A stretch of DNA of 64,000 bases, taken from assembly GCA_964229355.1 (NCBI GenBank), contig CAXRDE010000025.1, forward strand, positions 248,001-312,000, in the 5' to 3' direction. The position numbers and the translations under genes were made by a program. Shown piece by piece: positions 52,181 to 61,696 of the stretch. The notes under the pieces were generated by a model that worked only from the letters and a program-made list of their open reading frames with translations, had not been told where the DNA came from and did not search any database. Position 1 is the first letter of the stretch, and every line of letters starts with the position of its first letter. This DNA comes from CAXRDE01 sp964229355. Lineage in GTDB: Bacteria; Cyanobacteriota; Sericytochromatia; UBA7694.

Positions 52181-53150
52181 GGGCCATACCAATGATGGGT
52201 TGATCACCCAGCATGCCCACCTGGGTCGCCAGACCGGTGCTGAGGTCAATACGGTAAACCGCAGAGCTGTTATTCACGCTTAAAATGGCATAAGCCTCGC
52301 CTTCCACGTTAATATCCAGGGCTGCGTCTTCACTCACATCTATGCCCAGAGATCCTACGGTGGTTACACCGCCGTCATTGGGGCTGGGCAGCAAGACCAG
52401 GGTGTCTTTGGCTGAATCAATGGCGTACAGTTGGGTAGACTCGGCATTGGGTACAGGGTTGGTGTAAGCGGTGGCCACCAGCACAGGGGCAGCCCCAAAA
52501 GCGCTGTCACCCTCAAGATAAGCCAGGGTACCATCTACAGCCAGGCGCGCGCCAGTATCCGGGTGAAGGCGCAGGTTTTGGGTTTCATCGCTATGCAAAC
52601 GTACGCGGTCTACGGTGGGGTTAAAGTCCACGCCAAAATGCGTACCCATCACGCCGCCCTCAAAAGGCATTTCGGCGGCGGCAGTGGCCATACCGGTATC
52701 GGCATCAATGCTGTAAATGCGTCCCTGATTTGAGACGGCGTAAATCATCATATCTGTTGCGCGAAAATCAATGCCTACCAGCATTTCCTCAGCCGCCAGC
52801 CCGGTAATCGCCATGGGCGCCTGGGCAGTGGTGGGATCATTGCGGTCAAAGGCAATCAAACCATTGTTTTGAGTCAGGGCATAGGCATTCATCGCGACAG
52901 GCGCCATCGAAGCCGATGGGCTGGGCATGGCGGTGGGCATCGTGCTGGGGGTTCCAGTAGGCATGGCAGTGGGCATTCCGGTAGGGGCTTCACTCGGCAT
53001 GGCAGTGGGCATTTCACCAGGCATCGAACTGGGCATCGGCGCAGTCAGGCTCTGGCTGGGGCCTTTGCCCACCTGACACGAAGCAGCCAGGCCTGCAATG
53101 GCAAAGCTGACAACAGCAAAAGAAAGACGACGAGAGAATAATGGCAACAT
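52170..53150 (-). CDS. DUF4394 lipoprotein with Met/Pro/Thr-rich spacer
   Basis: The 326-aa lipoprotein has lipobox LAASC (Cys 25). Residues about 37-85 are repeats of the type P-T-x-M-P (MPTAMPTGTPSTMP), a flexible Met-rich spacer that could also bind Cu(I). DUF4394 follows (about 88-326): AYALTQNNGLIAFD, LVGIDFRATD, LYAIDSAKDTLV, typical of beta-propeller repeats that appear in secreted proteins of unknown role. Confidence 0.85.
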   Translation of the reverse strand: MLPLFSRRLSFAVVSFAIAGLAASCQVGKGPSQSLTAPMPSSMPGEMPTAMPSEAPTGMPTAMPTGTPSTMPTAMPSPSASMAPVAMNAYALTQNNGLIAFDRNDPTTAQAPMAITGLAAEEMLVGIDFRATDMMIYAVSNQGRIYSIDADTGMATAAAEMPFEGGVMGTHFGVDFNPTVDRVRLHSDETQNLRLHPDTGARLAVDGTLAYLEGDSAFGAAPVLVATAYTNPVPNAESTQLYAIDSAKDTLVLLPSPNDGGVTTVGSLGIDVSEDAALDINVEGEAYAILSVNNSSAVYRIDLSTGLATQVGMLGDQPIIGMALVL

Positions 53151-53333
53151 GTTATTGGTCCTTTAAAATATATTAAATAATAGCGATACTTGAAAAGCAC
53201 GTGTTCATCGTAAACCACAGTTAAGGGGGAGTCAATACATGCTTAACTGAAGAAATCATTCAATCTTTCAATAAGAAAAAGGCGTATGGGATATGTTATG
53301 CTGAGGCCAATGTAAAACACAGAGGGAATCACC

Positions 53334-53828
53334 ATGAAAACAATGTGGCGGTCACTGGCCCTTGTCCTTTGCGCCAGCCTACAGGGCTGTTATCTGCTGA
53401 AAGCACAGCCACCAAAGGCGGAAGAAGAGGCCATACCCGACCTAACGCCCCTGGTGCAAACCTTTGCCCAGTGCTTTAGCCGCATCTCTGAAGCTGCCTG
53501 CGAAAACAGCGTCAGCTTCCCTTTTTATGTGGACGGCAACCCGCTGAGCGCACAAGAATTTTCAGAAGAACTCCCCCAGGATCGCGGTGATGAAGCCCTG
53601 CCCGAATTTAGCCTACAGTACCGTGTTCACCCCCTCTCTGAACTCGGCTTTTACTATCCTGAAGCCTGGCAGAAACTCCAGTCACAGGCTGACTTTACAG
53701 AAATCGCCCCCCAGCTGCGCACCTTAGTGGTCAATGTTTTTATTGCTGAGCAACGTCCCGAACTGCTGGTGATGCTGCTCAAAAAGACCCCTCAGGGTTG
53801 GCGCATTGTCGGCTTTAACGACGGCTAA
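53334..53828 (+). CDS. small lipoprotein, unknown
   Basis: The 164-aa lipoprotein has lipobox LQGC (Cys 19) and a good ribosome site (AGAGGG). The mature domain has an alpha+beta pattern with SFPFYVDGNP and the final GWRIVGFNDG, reminiscent of nuclear-transport-factor-2-like (SnoaL/DUF4440) lipoproteins, but this is not certain. An extended -10 TGTTATGCT lies about 35 bp upstream. Its 3' end overlaps the convergent gene by 105 bp. Confidence 0.7.
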   Translation: MKTMWRSLALVLCASLQGCYLLKAQPPKAEEEAIPDLTPLVQTFAQCFSRISEAACENSVSFPFYVDGNPLSAQEFSEELPQDRGDEALPEFSLQYRVHPLSELGFYYPEAWQKLQSQADFTEIAPQLRTLVVNVFIAEQRPELLVMLLKKTPQGWRIVGFNDG

Positions 53829-54371
53829 AACCAACAGCGCCTGGCCCCTTGCAAACGCTACTGTTGTGCTGCAAACTGAAAATAGCTTACATGGGTTTCG
53901 CGTGATCATGCCCTCCAACTCACGGGCTTCCCAGCTTCCGGGCTCAGCGCGACCCAGAGCGTCCTGCAAAAGCCGGTCATTGGCCTCAAAATCATTGAGC
54001 ATCATTTGACCGGGGGCCATGGGCCGCATATACATGTCGATATGAAAATCGGGTTGGTCTACAAACACCAGGTGTTCTGGAGCAATGCCCAGATCTTCGG
54101 CAAACACTGGTTTGGTAAGTTCTGTGCGCACCAGAAAAGTCACCGCGGCTTCGCGATCGGCATCGGTAATATCTGGCTTGCCGGGATTGAGACGCAGGGC
54201 AGTTTCCTGGATCAGGGCCTGTTGTTCAGAAGCAAGCTCCGCAAAGGGCTGATCCAGCCCCATCGCCGCACGCTGGGCGTTAAAAGGTTCAGGGGCAAAC
54301 TCAGGCACAGTGGCAGGAGGTGCAAATCGGGGGTTATCAGCTGAGATTCTGCCGGAAGAAATGTTTATCAT
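53724..54371 (-). CDS. hypothetical protein with Pro-rich leader
   Basis: The ATG at 54371 gives 215 aa without a signal peptide. The leader is Pro/Ala/Phe-rich (NPRFAPPATVPEFAPEP, about 13-29), like other leader proteins here. The middle is helical (LNPGKPDITDADREAAVTFL, GSWEARELEGMITRN). The last 35 codons overlap the convergent lipoprotein gene, unusual for real genes, so the true end may be earlier (a frame error near 53885 is possible). A GGGTATAAT element lies 63 bp upstream. No family recognised. Confidence 0.5.
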   Translation of the reverse strand: MINISSGRISADNPRFAPPATVPEFAPEPFNAQRAAMGLDQPFAELASEQQALIQETALRLNPGKPDITDADREAAVTFLVRTELTKPVFAEDLGIAPEHLVFVDQPDFHIDMYMRPMAPGQMMLNDFEANDRLLQDALGRAEPGSWEARELEGMITRNPCKLFSVCSTTVAFARGQALLVLAVVKADNAPTLRGLFEQHHQQFGTLLSNKNIDH

Positions 54372-54439
54372 AGTCAAGATGCTCGCTTTAAAACAGGTGA
54401 TTTACAATCAAAAAATATTCAAAACACTTATGAACGCTT

Positions 54440-54448
54440 ATTATACCC
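54440..54448 (-). promoter_or_regulatory. GGGTATAAT promoter element
   Basis: Exact GGGTATAAT on the minus strand, about 69 bp before the ATG at 54371, followed by AAG as at 25960. The 54378-54690 stretch otherwise holds AT-rich sequence and the 50-codon frame at 54545. Confidence 0.5.
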
Positions 54449-54544
54449 GTTTTTAAAGAGAATGTATCATTTTTTTGAAAACAAACACCTTTTTATTGAC
54501 TCAAGTTAATATTCTAACTTCAGCCCCCCGTCCACCACATCAGC

Positions 54545-54697
54545 ATGAAACGAATCAAGATTAACAGTATCAAGTTTGGCTCACCTCGCGCGCAAAGCAT
54601 TAATCTGGGAGATTTACCCATTTCAAATCGTGTACAGGAATCAATCGTGTTAAAATTCCTGAAATTACATTGCCTTTACAAAGGAAAATTGTGGTGA
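54545..54697 (+). CDS. possible 50-aa leader ORF before the fusion helicase
   Basis: A frame from ATG 54545 encodes 50 basic residues (MKRIKINSIKFGSP at the start, LHCLYKGKLW at the end). Its TGA overlaps a GTG in the pattern GTGA, the preferred start of the large helicase gene. That suggests translational coupling, but there is no ribosome site before the ATG and no family match. It may be a real small protein, a regulatory leader or chance. Confidence 0.35.
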   Translation: MKRIKINSIKFGSPRAQSINLGDLPISNRVQESIVLKFLKLHCLYKGKLW

Positions 54698-57600
54698 AAA
54701 ATCCCCGCTGCCTGGTGTTGGACTTAGAGGTTGATACACAACACGAACACATTTTACACATTGGCGCCATCAGTTACCAGGGCAATACCTGCCAGCAGCG
54801 GAGTGCCTTTAAAAGCCCTTTTGCCCTGCAAGCGCTGGCGGCAGACTGTGGGTTTATTCTCGGCCACAACCTCTTTGCCCACGATCTGCGCATTTTAAAT
54901 CAGCTTGAATCCCCGTTTTTTAAACACGCGCCTCACGCTATCGATACCTTACCCCTTTCCGCCTGGCTCTTTGCCGAATATCCTTATCACCACCTGGTCA
55001 AAGATTACCATCTGTTGCCCCATTTGCCCCCTGACCCCGTCAAAGACGCCGACAACTGTTGGCAGGTTTTTCAAGACGCCCTGGCGCGCTATTTGAGTTG
55101 GCCGCTACACAAACAAAGCCTTTATTACCACTTGCTTTCATCACAAGCGGCCTTTGCAGGCTTTTTTGCCTACCTTGAAGCCATGGACAGCCTACACTTC
55201 GACACCCAGTCCTGCACCACACCAGCCGACCTGATTCAAGCGCAATTTCAGCCCCGCATCTGTTCCGAAGTCGCGCTCAACCCCTGGATTGAAAAAGAGC
55301 CGATCGCCCTTGCCTATGCGCTGGCCCTGATCGATACCATTAATGTGCACTCCATTCACCCGCCCTGGGTCATGCATCAATACCCGCAGGTGTCGCAGAT
55401 TCTCTGGGCCCTGCGCGGCACGCCCTGTCATCACCCCCCCTGTTCCTATTGCAACACCCAATTGTCTCCGCGTACCCAACTCAAACAGTGGTTTGAATTT
55501 GACGACTTTCGTCTGCAAGGCGGGCAAGATCTACAGCACCAGGCGGTACAGGCAGCCCTCGATCAAGAAGCCCTGATGGTCATGTTTCCCACGGGCGGAG
55601 GAAAATCTTTAAGCTTTCAATTGCCCGCCTTGATTCAAGGTGAAGCCACCCGCAGTTTGACCGTGGTGATTTCACCCCTGGTGGCCTTGATCAAAGATCA
55701 AATCGACAATCTTGAGCAGCGTTTTGGCATTCGTCAGGTGGCCAGCTTGAATGGACTACAAAGCCAGGTGGAGCGCCATCGCAATATTGAAGCCGTCCGC
55801 AGCGGGCGCGCCCATCTCTTGTATATTGCCCCCGAAACCTTGCGTTCTCGCACCCTGCGGCGCTTGCTCTTAAGTCGACACCTGGCCCGCTTTGTCATCG
55901 ATGAAGCCCATTGTTTTTCGGCCTGGGGGCACGATCTTCGCGTCGATTACCAGTACATTGGGCCTTACATGCGAGATTTACAAGCACGCAAAGGAGATGG
56001 CCGCACGCTGCCCGTCTCGTGTTTAACAGCCACCGCCAAGCCCCAGGTCTTTAAGGACATTCAGACTTACTTTCAGCAACATTTAGACCTGAGCTTACGC
56101 ACCTTGCAAGCCAGCGTGCAGCGCGACAATTTACACTTTGAAGTGTTTCGCGTGCAACAAGAACACGAAAAAGATCTGCTGGTGCTCAATCGCCTCAAAA
56201 CCCGCTCTGGCCCCGCCATTGTCTTTGTCGCCACCACAAAAAAAGCCGAAACCCTGGCACAAAAGCTCACGGTATCGCTGGGGGTGCCGGTGGCTTACTT
56301 TCATGGCAAGTTAGACCCACAACTCAAAACCACGGTGCAAGCGGATTTTTTGCAGGGACGCACCGACATCATTGTGACCACTTCAGCCTTTGGCATGGGT
56401 GTAGACAAAGACAATATTCACCTGGTCATTCACTACCATATGCCCGGCGCTTTAGAAGCGTATTTGCAAGAGGCTGGCCGTGCCGGACGCAACCCAGACA
56501 TTCACGCCCACTGCTGCTTGCTGGTTTCAGAGCAAGACATTAACCAGCAGTTTGAGCTCTTGCGCTACGGCAAAATCAGCAAAAAAGAAATTGAGCAATT
56601 GTGGTCTGCCCTGCGCCAGGAAGGCGAAAACCATCTGCAGCGCTCAGCCCGTGAACTGGCATTGGCCGCCAAATGGTCCGAAGATCACCCCGCTTTATTC
56701 ACCCGTGTGCGCGCTGCCCTGGCGGTGCTAGAGCAACGGGGTTTCATTGCCCGTGACCTGAATGTGTCGACCCACATTTTAAATTACTTTACCGCACGGG
56801 CCGTCGAAGATATAAACAGGCAGTTGGCGCAGAGCTCTGTGCTGACCACCGAAAACGATCGCTTAACGGCCAAACGTATTTTTCAGTTTTTACTCACCCA
56901 AAGCGCCCTCAAGCGCGCTGAGCATCAAAGTGACGACTTTGTGGATTTTGAACGGCTGTGCGAACACCTGAACCTCGACAAAGAAACCGTGGTACGCCTG
57001 ATTCATAGCCTGCGCGAAATGCAATTGCTACAAGACAGTGCCCAGGCCCACGTGACCCTCATGTACGGACGCAAAATTTACACCGATACCCTGCTAAAAA
57101 TGCGCCATTACACACACATTTTGCCGCATCTTCTGACCCTGCTCACCCCAAAGTCCCAGACTGACGCCGTCTTGCACGTGGACCTTCGCGCGCTCAGTGT
57201 CGGCATTTACGATCAAGGCTACATAGATTCCGACTATGTGTCTTTGCGCCGTCTCTTTGAACTCTGGGAAGCCCAGGGACTGGTGCAGTTACGTCGACAG
57301 CCCCATAACCCTTATGTTTACCACCTTACCCTGACCCATCACTGGCAGCATCTTCAGCAAGCCGCTGAAGCCCACCTGCAGTTTTTAAACGCCATCTGCG
57401 ATGTGCTTTACCAGCGCGGTAAAACGGCAAAAGTGAAGACCGTCGCCTACACCCTGGATGATCTCAAACAAGATTTGGGCCTGCTGTATGGCGAGCAGCG
57501 TCTCAATGACTACGATCAGGCCCTGCGGCAATTGCACCATTTAGAGGTCTTGCGTTTAGAAAGCGGCCTGATGCTGTTTTACAACCGCTTTGATCTACAG

Positions 57601-59553
57601 CGCCTCAAAAGCTCGCGGGATCGCTTTACCAAAGCCGATTACCAGGCTCTTGAAGCCCACTACATCCATAAAGTGCAACAAATCCACATTATGCAAGCCT
57701 ATACCGAGCGCATGGCACAAGACCCAGGCCAGGGCCAGGCCTTTATTTCAGACTATTTCGCAATGCCCTTTGACAGCTTTTTACAGCACCACTTCCCCGA
57801 TAAAACCACCCGAGAAAACCTGAGTCGTCCCCTGACGGCCCAGCAGCACCACCGTATTTTAGGGGAATTGTCCGAAGCACAGCAGGCGGTGATTGAAGAC
57901 AAAAAATCGCGGGCCATTTTGATCGCAGCGGGGCCAGGCTCGGGTAAAACCCGTGTGTTGGTGCACAAGGTGGCCTCACTGCTCTTGCAAGAAGACGTAC
58001 AGCCCGAACAGTTCTTAATGCTCACCTTCTCACGGCCAGCCGCCCTTGAAATCAAACAGCGTCTGGCCGCTCTGGTGGGCTCCGTGGCCTACCATTTAGA
58101 CGTCTTTACCTTTCATAGCTATGCCTTTCGCTTGTTTGAACGCAAAGGGCAACTCGACGAAAGCGAGCATATTTTAGATCGGGCCACCCAGGCTTTACAA
58201 CAGCAGGCGCTGCCCGGTCGCGGCGTCAAACACAAGGCTTTTTTAATGATCGACGAATACCAGGATGTCTCTGAAAAAGAATATGCTTTTATTCAAGCCA
58301 TTATGCAAGAAGCCGACAACCCACGGCTGATGGTGGTGGGTGACGACGATCAAAACCTGTACACCTTTCGCGGGGCCTCGGTGGCCTACATGCAGGCCTT
58401 TGAGCGGGATTACACAGCCCAGGCCTATTACCTGCTCGACAATTACCGCAGCAGCCCTGAAATTGTCACCTTTGCCCAACAGCTCACAGGCCAGATTCGC
58501 CAGCGGCAAAAACAGGAGCAGGTCTTGCACGCCATTCACAAAACACCGGGGATTGTGCGCATTCACGATTACCACGGCCAACACATTGCCGCAGGCCTGT
58601 TAAAAGAACTCAAAGCGGTCATTCACCCGGAGATGAGCACTGCAGTGCTGACCGCCACCAACCACGAGTCGCTGCTGGTGCAAAGCTTGCTCCGGGCCGA
58701 GGGCGTTAGCACGCGACTCATTGCCGATGTGAAACACTTTCAGCTCAAAAACCTGCTCGAAATCCGCCTACTCAGCCATTATTTAACGGTATACGAAGAA
58801 ACCGACCACCGGCTGCTCACTGACCACAGCTGGACTGAGGCCTTGCAGCAGGTACACACCCAATGCAAAGGCTCTCTCAACCTGAAGCTTTTGCATGACA
58901 TCGTTGCGCTCTTTAAACGCTCTCATCCTCCGCCCCACGCCATGGTACGAGCCGATTGGCTGGAGTTTTTAGACGAGCTACGCCTTGAGGACTTTACCCG
59001 CGCCGCCCAGGGCGAGGTACTAATATCGACGATGCACAAGGCCAAGGGCAAAGAGTTTGATCATGTGTTTGTGCTGGCTGAGCGTCTGACCTTGCAGCAC
59101 GACAGCCAGTGGCGACAGCTTTACGTGGCCTGTACCCGCGCCAAAAGCTTTTTGAGCCTGCACCACAACCAACCCGCTTTACGGGCGCTCAGCACCCAGG
59201 CCGATACGTTTGAGCACCCCTGGCAGGGGCAAGCCCCTCAGACCTTGTACCTCTCTTGTGGTTTAAAAGACATTCATTTGGGCAGCATCAAAGGGCAACA
59301 AAAGGCCATTCAGGCCTTAATTGCAGGCACGCCGTTAAGCATTCAAGAGATGACCCTGCACGCTCCTGGTTTGCGCTTGCCCTTTTCGCGGCGCTTGAGC
59401 CAGGACTTAAAAACAAAGTACGTTGCCCAGGGTTACCGACTGAGCAAAGCCCAGGTGCGTTATGTGGTGGTCTGGTACGACCCCCAAACCCAAAAGCAGT
59501 ACCGGGTGCCTTTGCCAGAATTACAATTGCGGCGAATAACTGGGGCTGACTGA
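54694..59553 (+). CDS. DEDD exonuclease-RecQ-UvrD fusion helicase
   Basis: The GTG at 54694 (AGGA eight bases upstream) gives about 1619 aa. Residues about 5-150: DnaQ-like exonuclease (LVLDLEVDT, LGHNLFAHDLRIL, KDADNCW). Near 240 lies a Cys/His cluster (CHHPPCSYC). About 280-800: RecQ helicase (FPTGGGKSLSF, VIDEAHCFSAWGHD, FGMGVDKDNIH, QEAGRAGRN). About 1075-1500: UvrD/Rep-type SF1 helicase (AAGPGSGKTRVL, MIDEYQDVS, GDDDQNLYTFRGAS, MHKAKGKEFDHV, YVACTRAKSF). Two opposite-class motors plus a nuclease suggest processing of foreign or damaged DNA. It faces a BREX locus, supporting a defence role (inference). Confidence 0.85.
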   Translation: MKNPRCLVLDLEVDTQHEHILHIGAISYQGNTCQQRSAFKSPFALQALAADCGFILGHNLFAHDLRILNQLESPFFKHAPHAIDTLPLSAWLFAEYPYHHLVKDYHLLPHLPPDPVKDADNCWQVFQDALARYLSWPLHKQSLYYHLLSSQAAFAGFFAYLEAMDSLHFDTQSCTTPADLIQAQFQPRICSEVALNPWIEKEPIALAYALALIDTINVHSIHPPWVMHQYPQVSQILWALRGTPCHHPPCSYCNTQLSPRTQLKQWFEFDDFRLQGGQDLQHQAVQAALDQEALMVMFPTGGGKSLSFQLPALIQGEATRSLTVVISPLVALIKDQIDNLEQRFGIRQVASLNGLQSQVERHRNIEAVRSGRAHLLYIAPETLRSRTLRRLLLSRHLARFVIDEAHCFSAWGHDLRVDYQYIGPYMRDLQARKGDGRTLPVSCLTATAKPQVFKDIQTYFQQHLDLSLRTLQASVQRDNLHFEVFRVQQEHEKDLLVLNRLKTRSGPAIVFVATTKKAETLAQKLTVSLGVPVAYFHGKLDPQLKTTVQADFLQGRTDIIVTTSAFGMGVDKDNIHLVIHYHMPGALEAYLQEAGRAGRNPDIHAHCCLLVSEQDINQQFELLRYGKISKKEIEQLWSALRQEGENHLQRSARELALAAKWSEDHPALFTRVRAALAVLEQRGFIARDLNVSTHILNYFTARAVEDINRQLAQSSVLTTENDRLTAKRIFQFLLTQSALKRAEHQSDDFVDFERLCEHLNLDKETVVRLIHSLREMQLLQDSAQAHVTLMYGRKIYTDTLLKMRHYTHILPHLLTLLTPKSQTDAVLHVDLRALSVGIYDQGYIDSDYVSLRRLFELWEAQGLVQLRRQPHNPYVYHLTLTHHWQHLQQAAEAHLQFLNAICDVLYQRGKTAKVKTVAYTLDDLKQDLGLLYGEQRLNDYDQALRQLHHLEVLRLESGLMLFYNRFDLQRLKSSRDRFTKADYQALEAHYIHKVQQIHIMQAYTERMAQDPGQGQAFISDYFAMPFDSFLQHHFPDKTTRENLSRPLTAQQHHRILGELSEAQQAVIEDKKSRAILIAAGPGSGKTRVLVHKVASLLLQEDVQPEQFLMLTFSRPAALEIKQRLAALVGSVAYHLDVFTFHSYAFRLFERKGQLDESEHILDRATQALQQQALPGRGVKHKAFLMIDEYQDVSEKEYAFIQAIMQEADNPRLMVVGDDDQNLYTFRGASVAYMQAFERDYTAQAYYLLDNYRSSPEIVTFAQQLTGQIRQRQKQEQVLHAIHKTPGIVRIHDYHGQHIAAGLLKELKAVIHPEMSTAVLTATNHESLLVQSLLRAEGVSTRLIADVKHFQLKNLLEIRLLSHYLTVYEETDHRLLTDHSWTEALQQVHTQCKGSLNLKLLHDIVALFKRSHPPPHAMVRADWLEFLDELRLEDFTRAAQGEVLISTMHKAKGKEFDHVFVLAERLTLQHDSQWRQLYVACTRAKSFLSLHHNQPALRALSTQADTFEHPWQGQAPQTLYLSCGLKDIHLGSIKGQQKAIQALIAGTPLSIQEMTLHAPGLRLPFSRRLSQDLKTKYVAQGYRLSKAQVRYVVVWYDPQTQKQYRVPLPELQLRRITGAD

Positions 59554-59626
59554 AAAGGGCCTGAGCGTAGTCATATCGGGAATCATGATAGTTTTGAAAT
59601 CTCAACTTGTTTAATCTTCATTGACT

Positions 59627-61678
59627 TTAGTCGTTCAGTATTGCCTTTTGCATAAGCAAGATATTGTTTGAATAAAACGGTACGTCTGTCATGCCTAAAA
59701 CTGAGGCAGGTACATTTGCCAGCTCATTGAGGTTATCCATTGGTACAATCACCGATTTAGCACCATTCTCAGAGAGCAGGGTTACTTTGTCTGCAAAGTG
59801 AGTAGAGCGTTCAATCGCTCCACCTACTGAGATGTTACCCAGTACAGCAAGTCCCATTTTGAGGTTCTTTTTGTAGATGGCTGAAATAATGGCGATGTAT
59901 ACGGCTGAACCTATGCCACTTGATACTGACGCGCCAAGCAATTTACTGACCTGAACAGTAATGTCAAAATTTTTCAATGAATGCTGTTCGTTTAAAATGG
60001 TCTTTTCATTCGCTTTGATGTACTGGTAAGTATTTTTGATGTTTTCTTTAACATCTGTACCGCTAACACCGCTGATGTTAAGTTTGCCCGTTCCCTGAGT
60101 GATGACAACTTCAATACGGATTAAGGCTAAATTCTCGCCATCGCTGGTACTGGTGTAACAAATACCAGGTTGAAGGGGTGTGCTCTCAATCAGATGTGAA
60201 CCGCGATCTTCAGGAAGTCCGATGAACTGTTCTTCCTGTGTTTCTTTGTCAATGTAAGAGAAATTGGTGTCCCAGAACTCCATGCCACCAATCCGCTTGA
60301 GTTGCTCTTTAACACGGCGGCGCATTTCGAGGGCAATTTCAAGATATTCTTTGACGTCTTCTTTGGTATAGACACCATCTGGATGCAACAACTTGATAAA
60401 ACCTGAAACTGTCTTTTTGACGGGTTTGGTATCTCTTTGTTTGAGGTGTGAACCCAAAGAAAAGTATTCATCCAGAGCGTCGGTATAGGTGATGCGTCTG
60501 AATGATTTGAGAGCTTCTGAGAAATAATCGGTACTGAAGCCAAAATTAGAGGTGAAGTGTTGGGGGGCAAATTTAAGCATCTCCCAACCGGGCAAATAAA
60601 AATGCAAACGGTCTAAAAAGGCTGTATCGTGATTGACTTCATCGGATAATGGGCTAAACAGGTGGGAAGTCTGCAAAACGGTTTCTACAGGCTGATTGAT
60701 GTTTCCGTTTAAAATAATCGAAGCAACTCCGGTAATTTCGCCTCCTGCACCTGCGCGGGAAAAAGAACCAGACTCCATGTAGTCCTTCATTAAAGGAATC
60801 GCATCACGCTCTTTGAAAATTTTATCTGTGGATTCATCAAAGCAGATGGCATCCCACTGGCCTACTGCGCCAACTTTGTTTGTTGAGCCATGAACGAACA
60901 GTTTAGCAACCGTACCTTGCCCACCAGAAATCAAGACAGCATATGGGGTCAGTTCTTTAAAAACAAATGATTTACCTGTAGAGCGTGGCCCAAGCTCAAT
61001 AAAGTTGAAGTTGGTTTCGACCATTGGAAGTAAACGAGACAAGAGCAACATTTTCACGCGGTCTGACATACCTTCAGCCTGAGGCTCGTAACCGCAGGAA
61101 CGCAAAACAACGTCAATCCATTCAGATTTGCTAAATAGCTTGCGCTTTTCAATGATGCGGGTATTGTCAAAGGACGACAATTGAATGGGTTTAATTTCTG
61201 AAACGACAAAGGGATAAATATTTTTGCCGATCATGATGGCAGGATCATATTCGACATCAATGATGGCCCAGATACCGCCCATAAGCATTTTGTCGTGTTG
61301 ACTGACCAGGAGTTCACTGATATTGGCATCTTTAATATTGCTGTTCAGCAGATGCGCCCAGTAGAGATCTTTCTTAGAGTCCAGGCGAACAGAAATCTTA
61401 TCTATGATCTTAAAGCGACCTTTTTCACGAATTTTGGAGTGAACCAAAGTGCTTTCTTCGGGGTTGACGTAGTGCTCAGACAAAATCTTTTTAACGTTGT
61501 CCATGCCCTTTTTGATCTGTTCTTCATCATCTGTCGAACAAGAATTGGCAATCAGGTATTCGAGTACGAATACGGGAACATTGGCTCCAACTTTGACGGA
61601 ACGCACCAAATCTTTACGGACTACATAGCCTTTAAAGCTTTCAAGAAGTTTCTGGTCTAATTCATTTAATACTGTCAT
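59627..61678 (-). CDS. brxL: BREX Lon-like ATPase BrxL
   Basis: The 683-aa BrxL has an N-terminal domain (KGYVVRKDLVRSVKVGANVP), an AAA+ core (Walker A ELGPRSTGKSFVFKEL, Walker B AICFDEST, SFSRAGAGGEITGVASIIL) and a C-terminal Lon-protease-like domain (about 530-680; GASVSSGIGSAVYIAI, NISVGGAIERS, KSVIVPMDN). BrxL forms DNA-loading hexamers or dodecamers and is needed to block phage DNA replication. It is the last gene of BREX types 1 and 4. Located 18 bp after pglZ; AT-richer than the chromosome to its left. Confidence 0.93.
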   Translation of the reverse strand: MTVLNELDQKLLESFKGYVVRKDLVRSVKVGANVPVFVLEYLIANSCSTDDEEQIKKGMDNVKKILSEHYVNPEESTLVHSKIREKGRFKIIDKISVRLDSKKDLYWAHLLNSNIKDANISELLVSQHDKMLMGGIWAIIDVEYDPAIMIGKNIYPFVVSEIKPIQLSSFDNTRIIEKRKLFSKSEWIDVVLRSCGYEPQAEGMSDRVKMLLLSRLLPMVETNFNFIELGPRSTGKSFVFKELTPYAVLISGGQGTVAKLFVHGSTNKVGAVGQWDAICFDESTDKIFKERDAIPLMKDYMESGSFSRAGAGGEITGVASIILNGNINQPVETVLQTSHLFSPLSDEVNHDTAFLDRLHFYLPGWEMLKFAPQHFTSNFGFSTDYFSEALKSFRRITYTDALDEYFSLGSHLKQRDTKPVKKTVSGFIKLLHPDGVYTKEDVKEYLEIALEMRRRVKEQLKRIGGMEFWDTNFSYIDKETQEEQFIGLPEDRGSHLIESTPLQPGICYTSTSDGENLALIRIEVVITQGTGKLNISGVSGTDVKENIKNTYQYIKANEKTILNEQHSLKNFDITVQVSKLLGASVSSGIGSAVYIAIISAIYKKNLKMGLAVLGNISVGGAIERSTHFADKVTLLSENGAKSVIVPMDNLNELANVPASVLGMTDVPFYSNNILLMQKAILND

Positions 61679-61696
61679 CGTTTTTTTCCTGCATGA

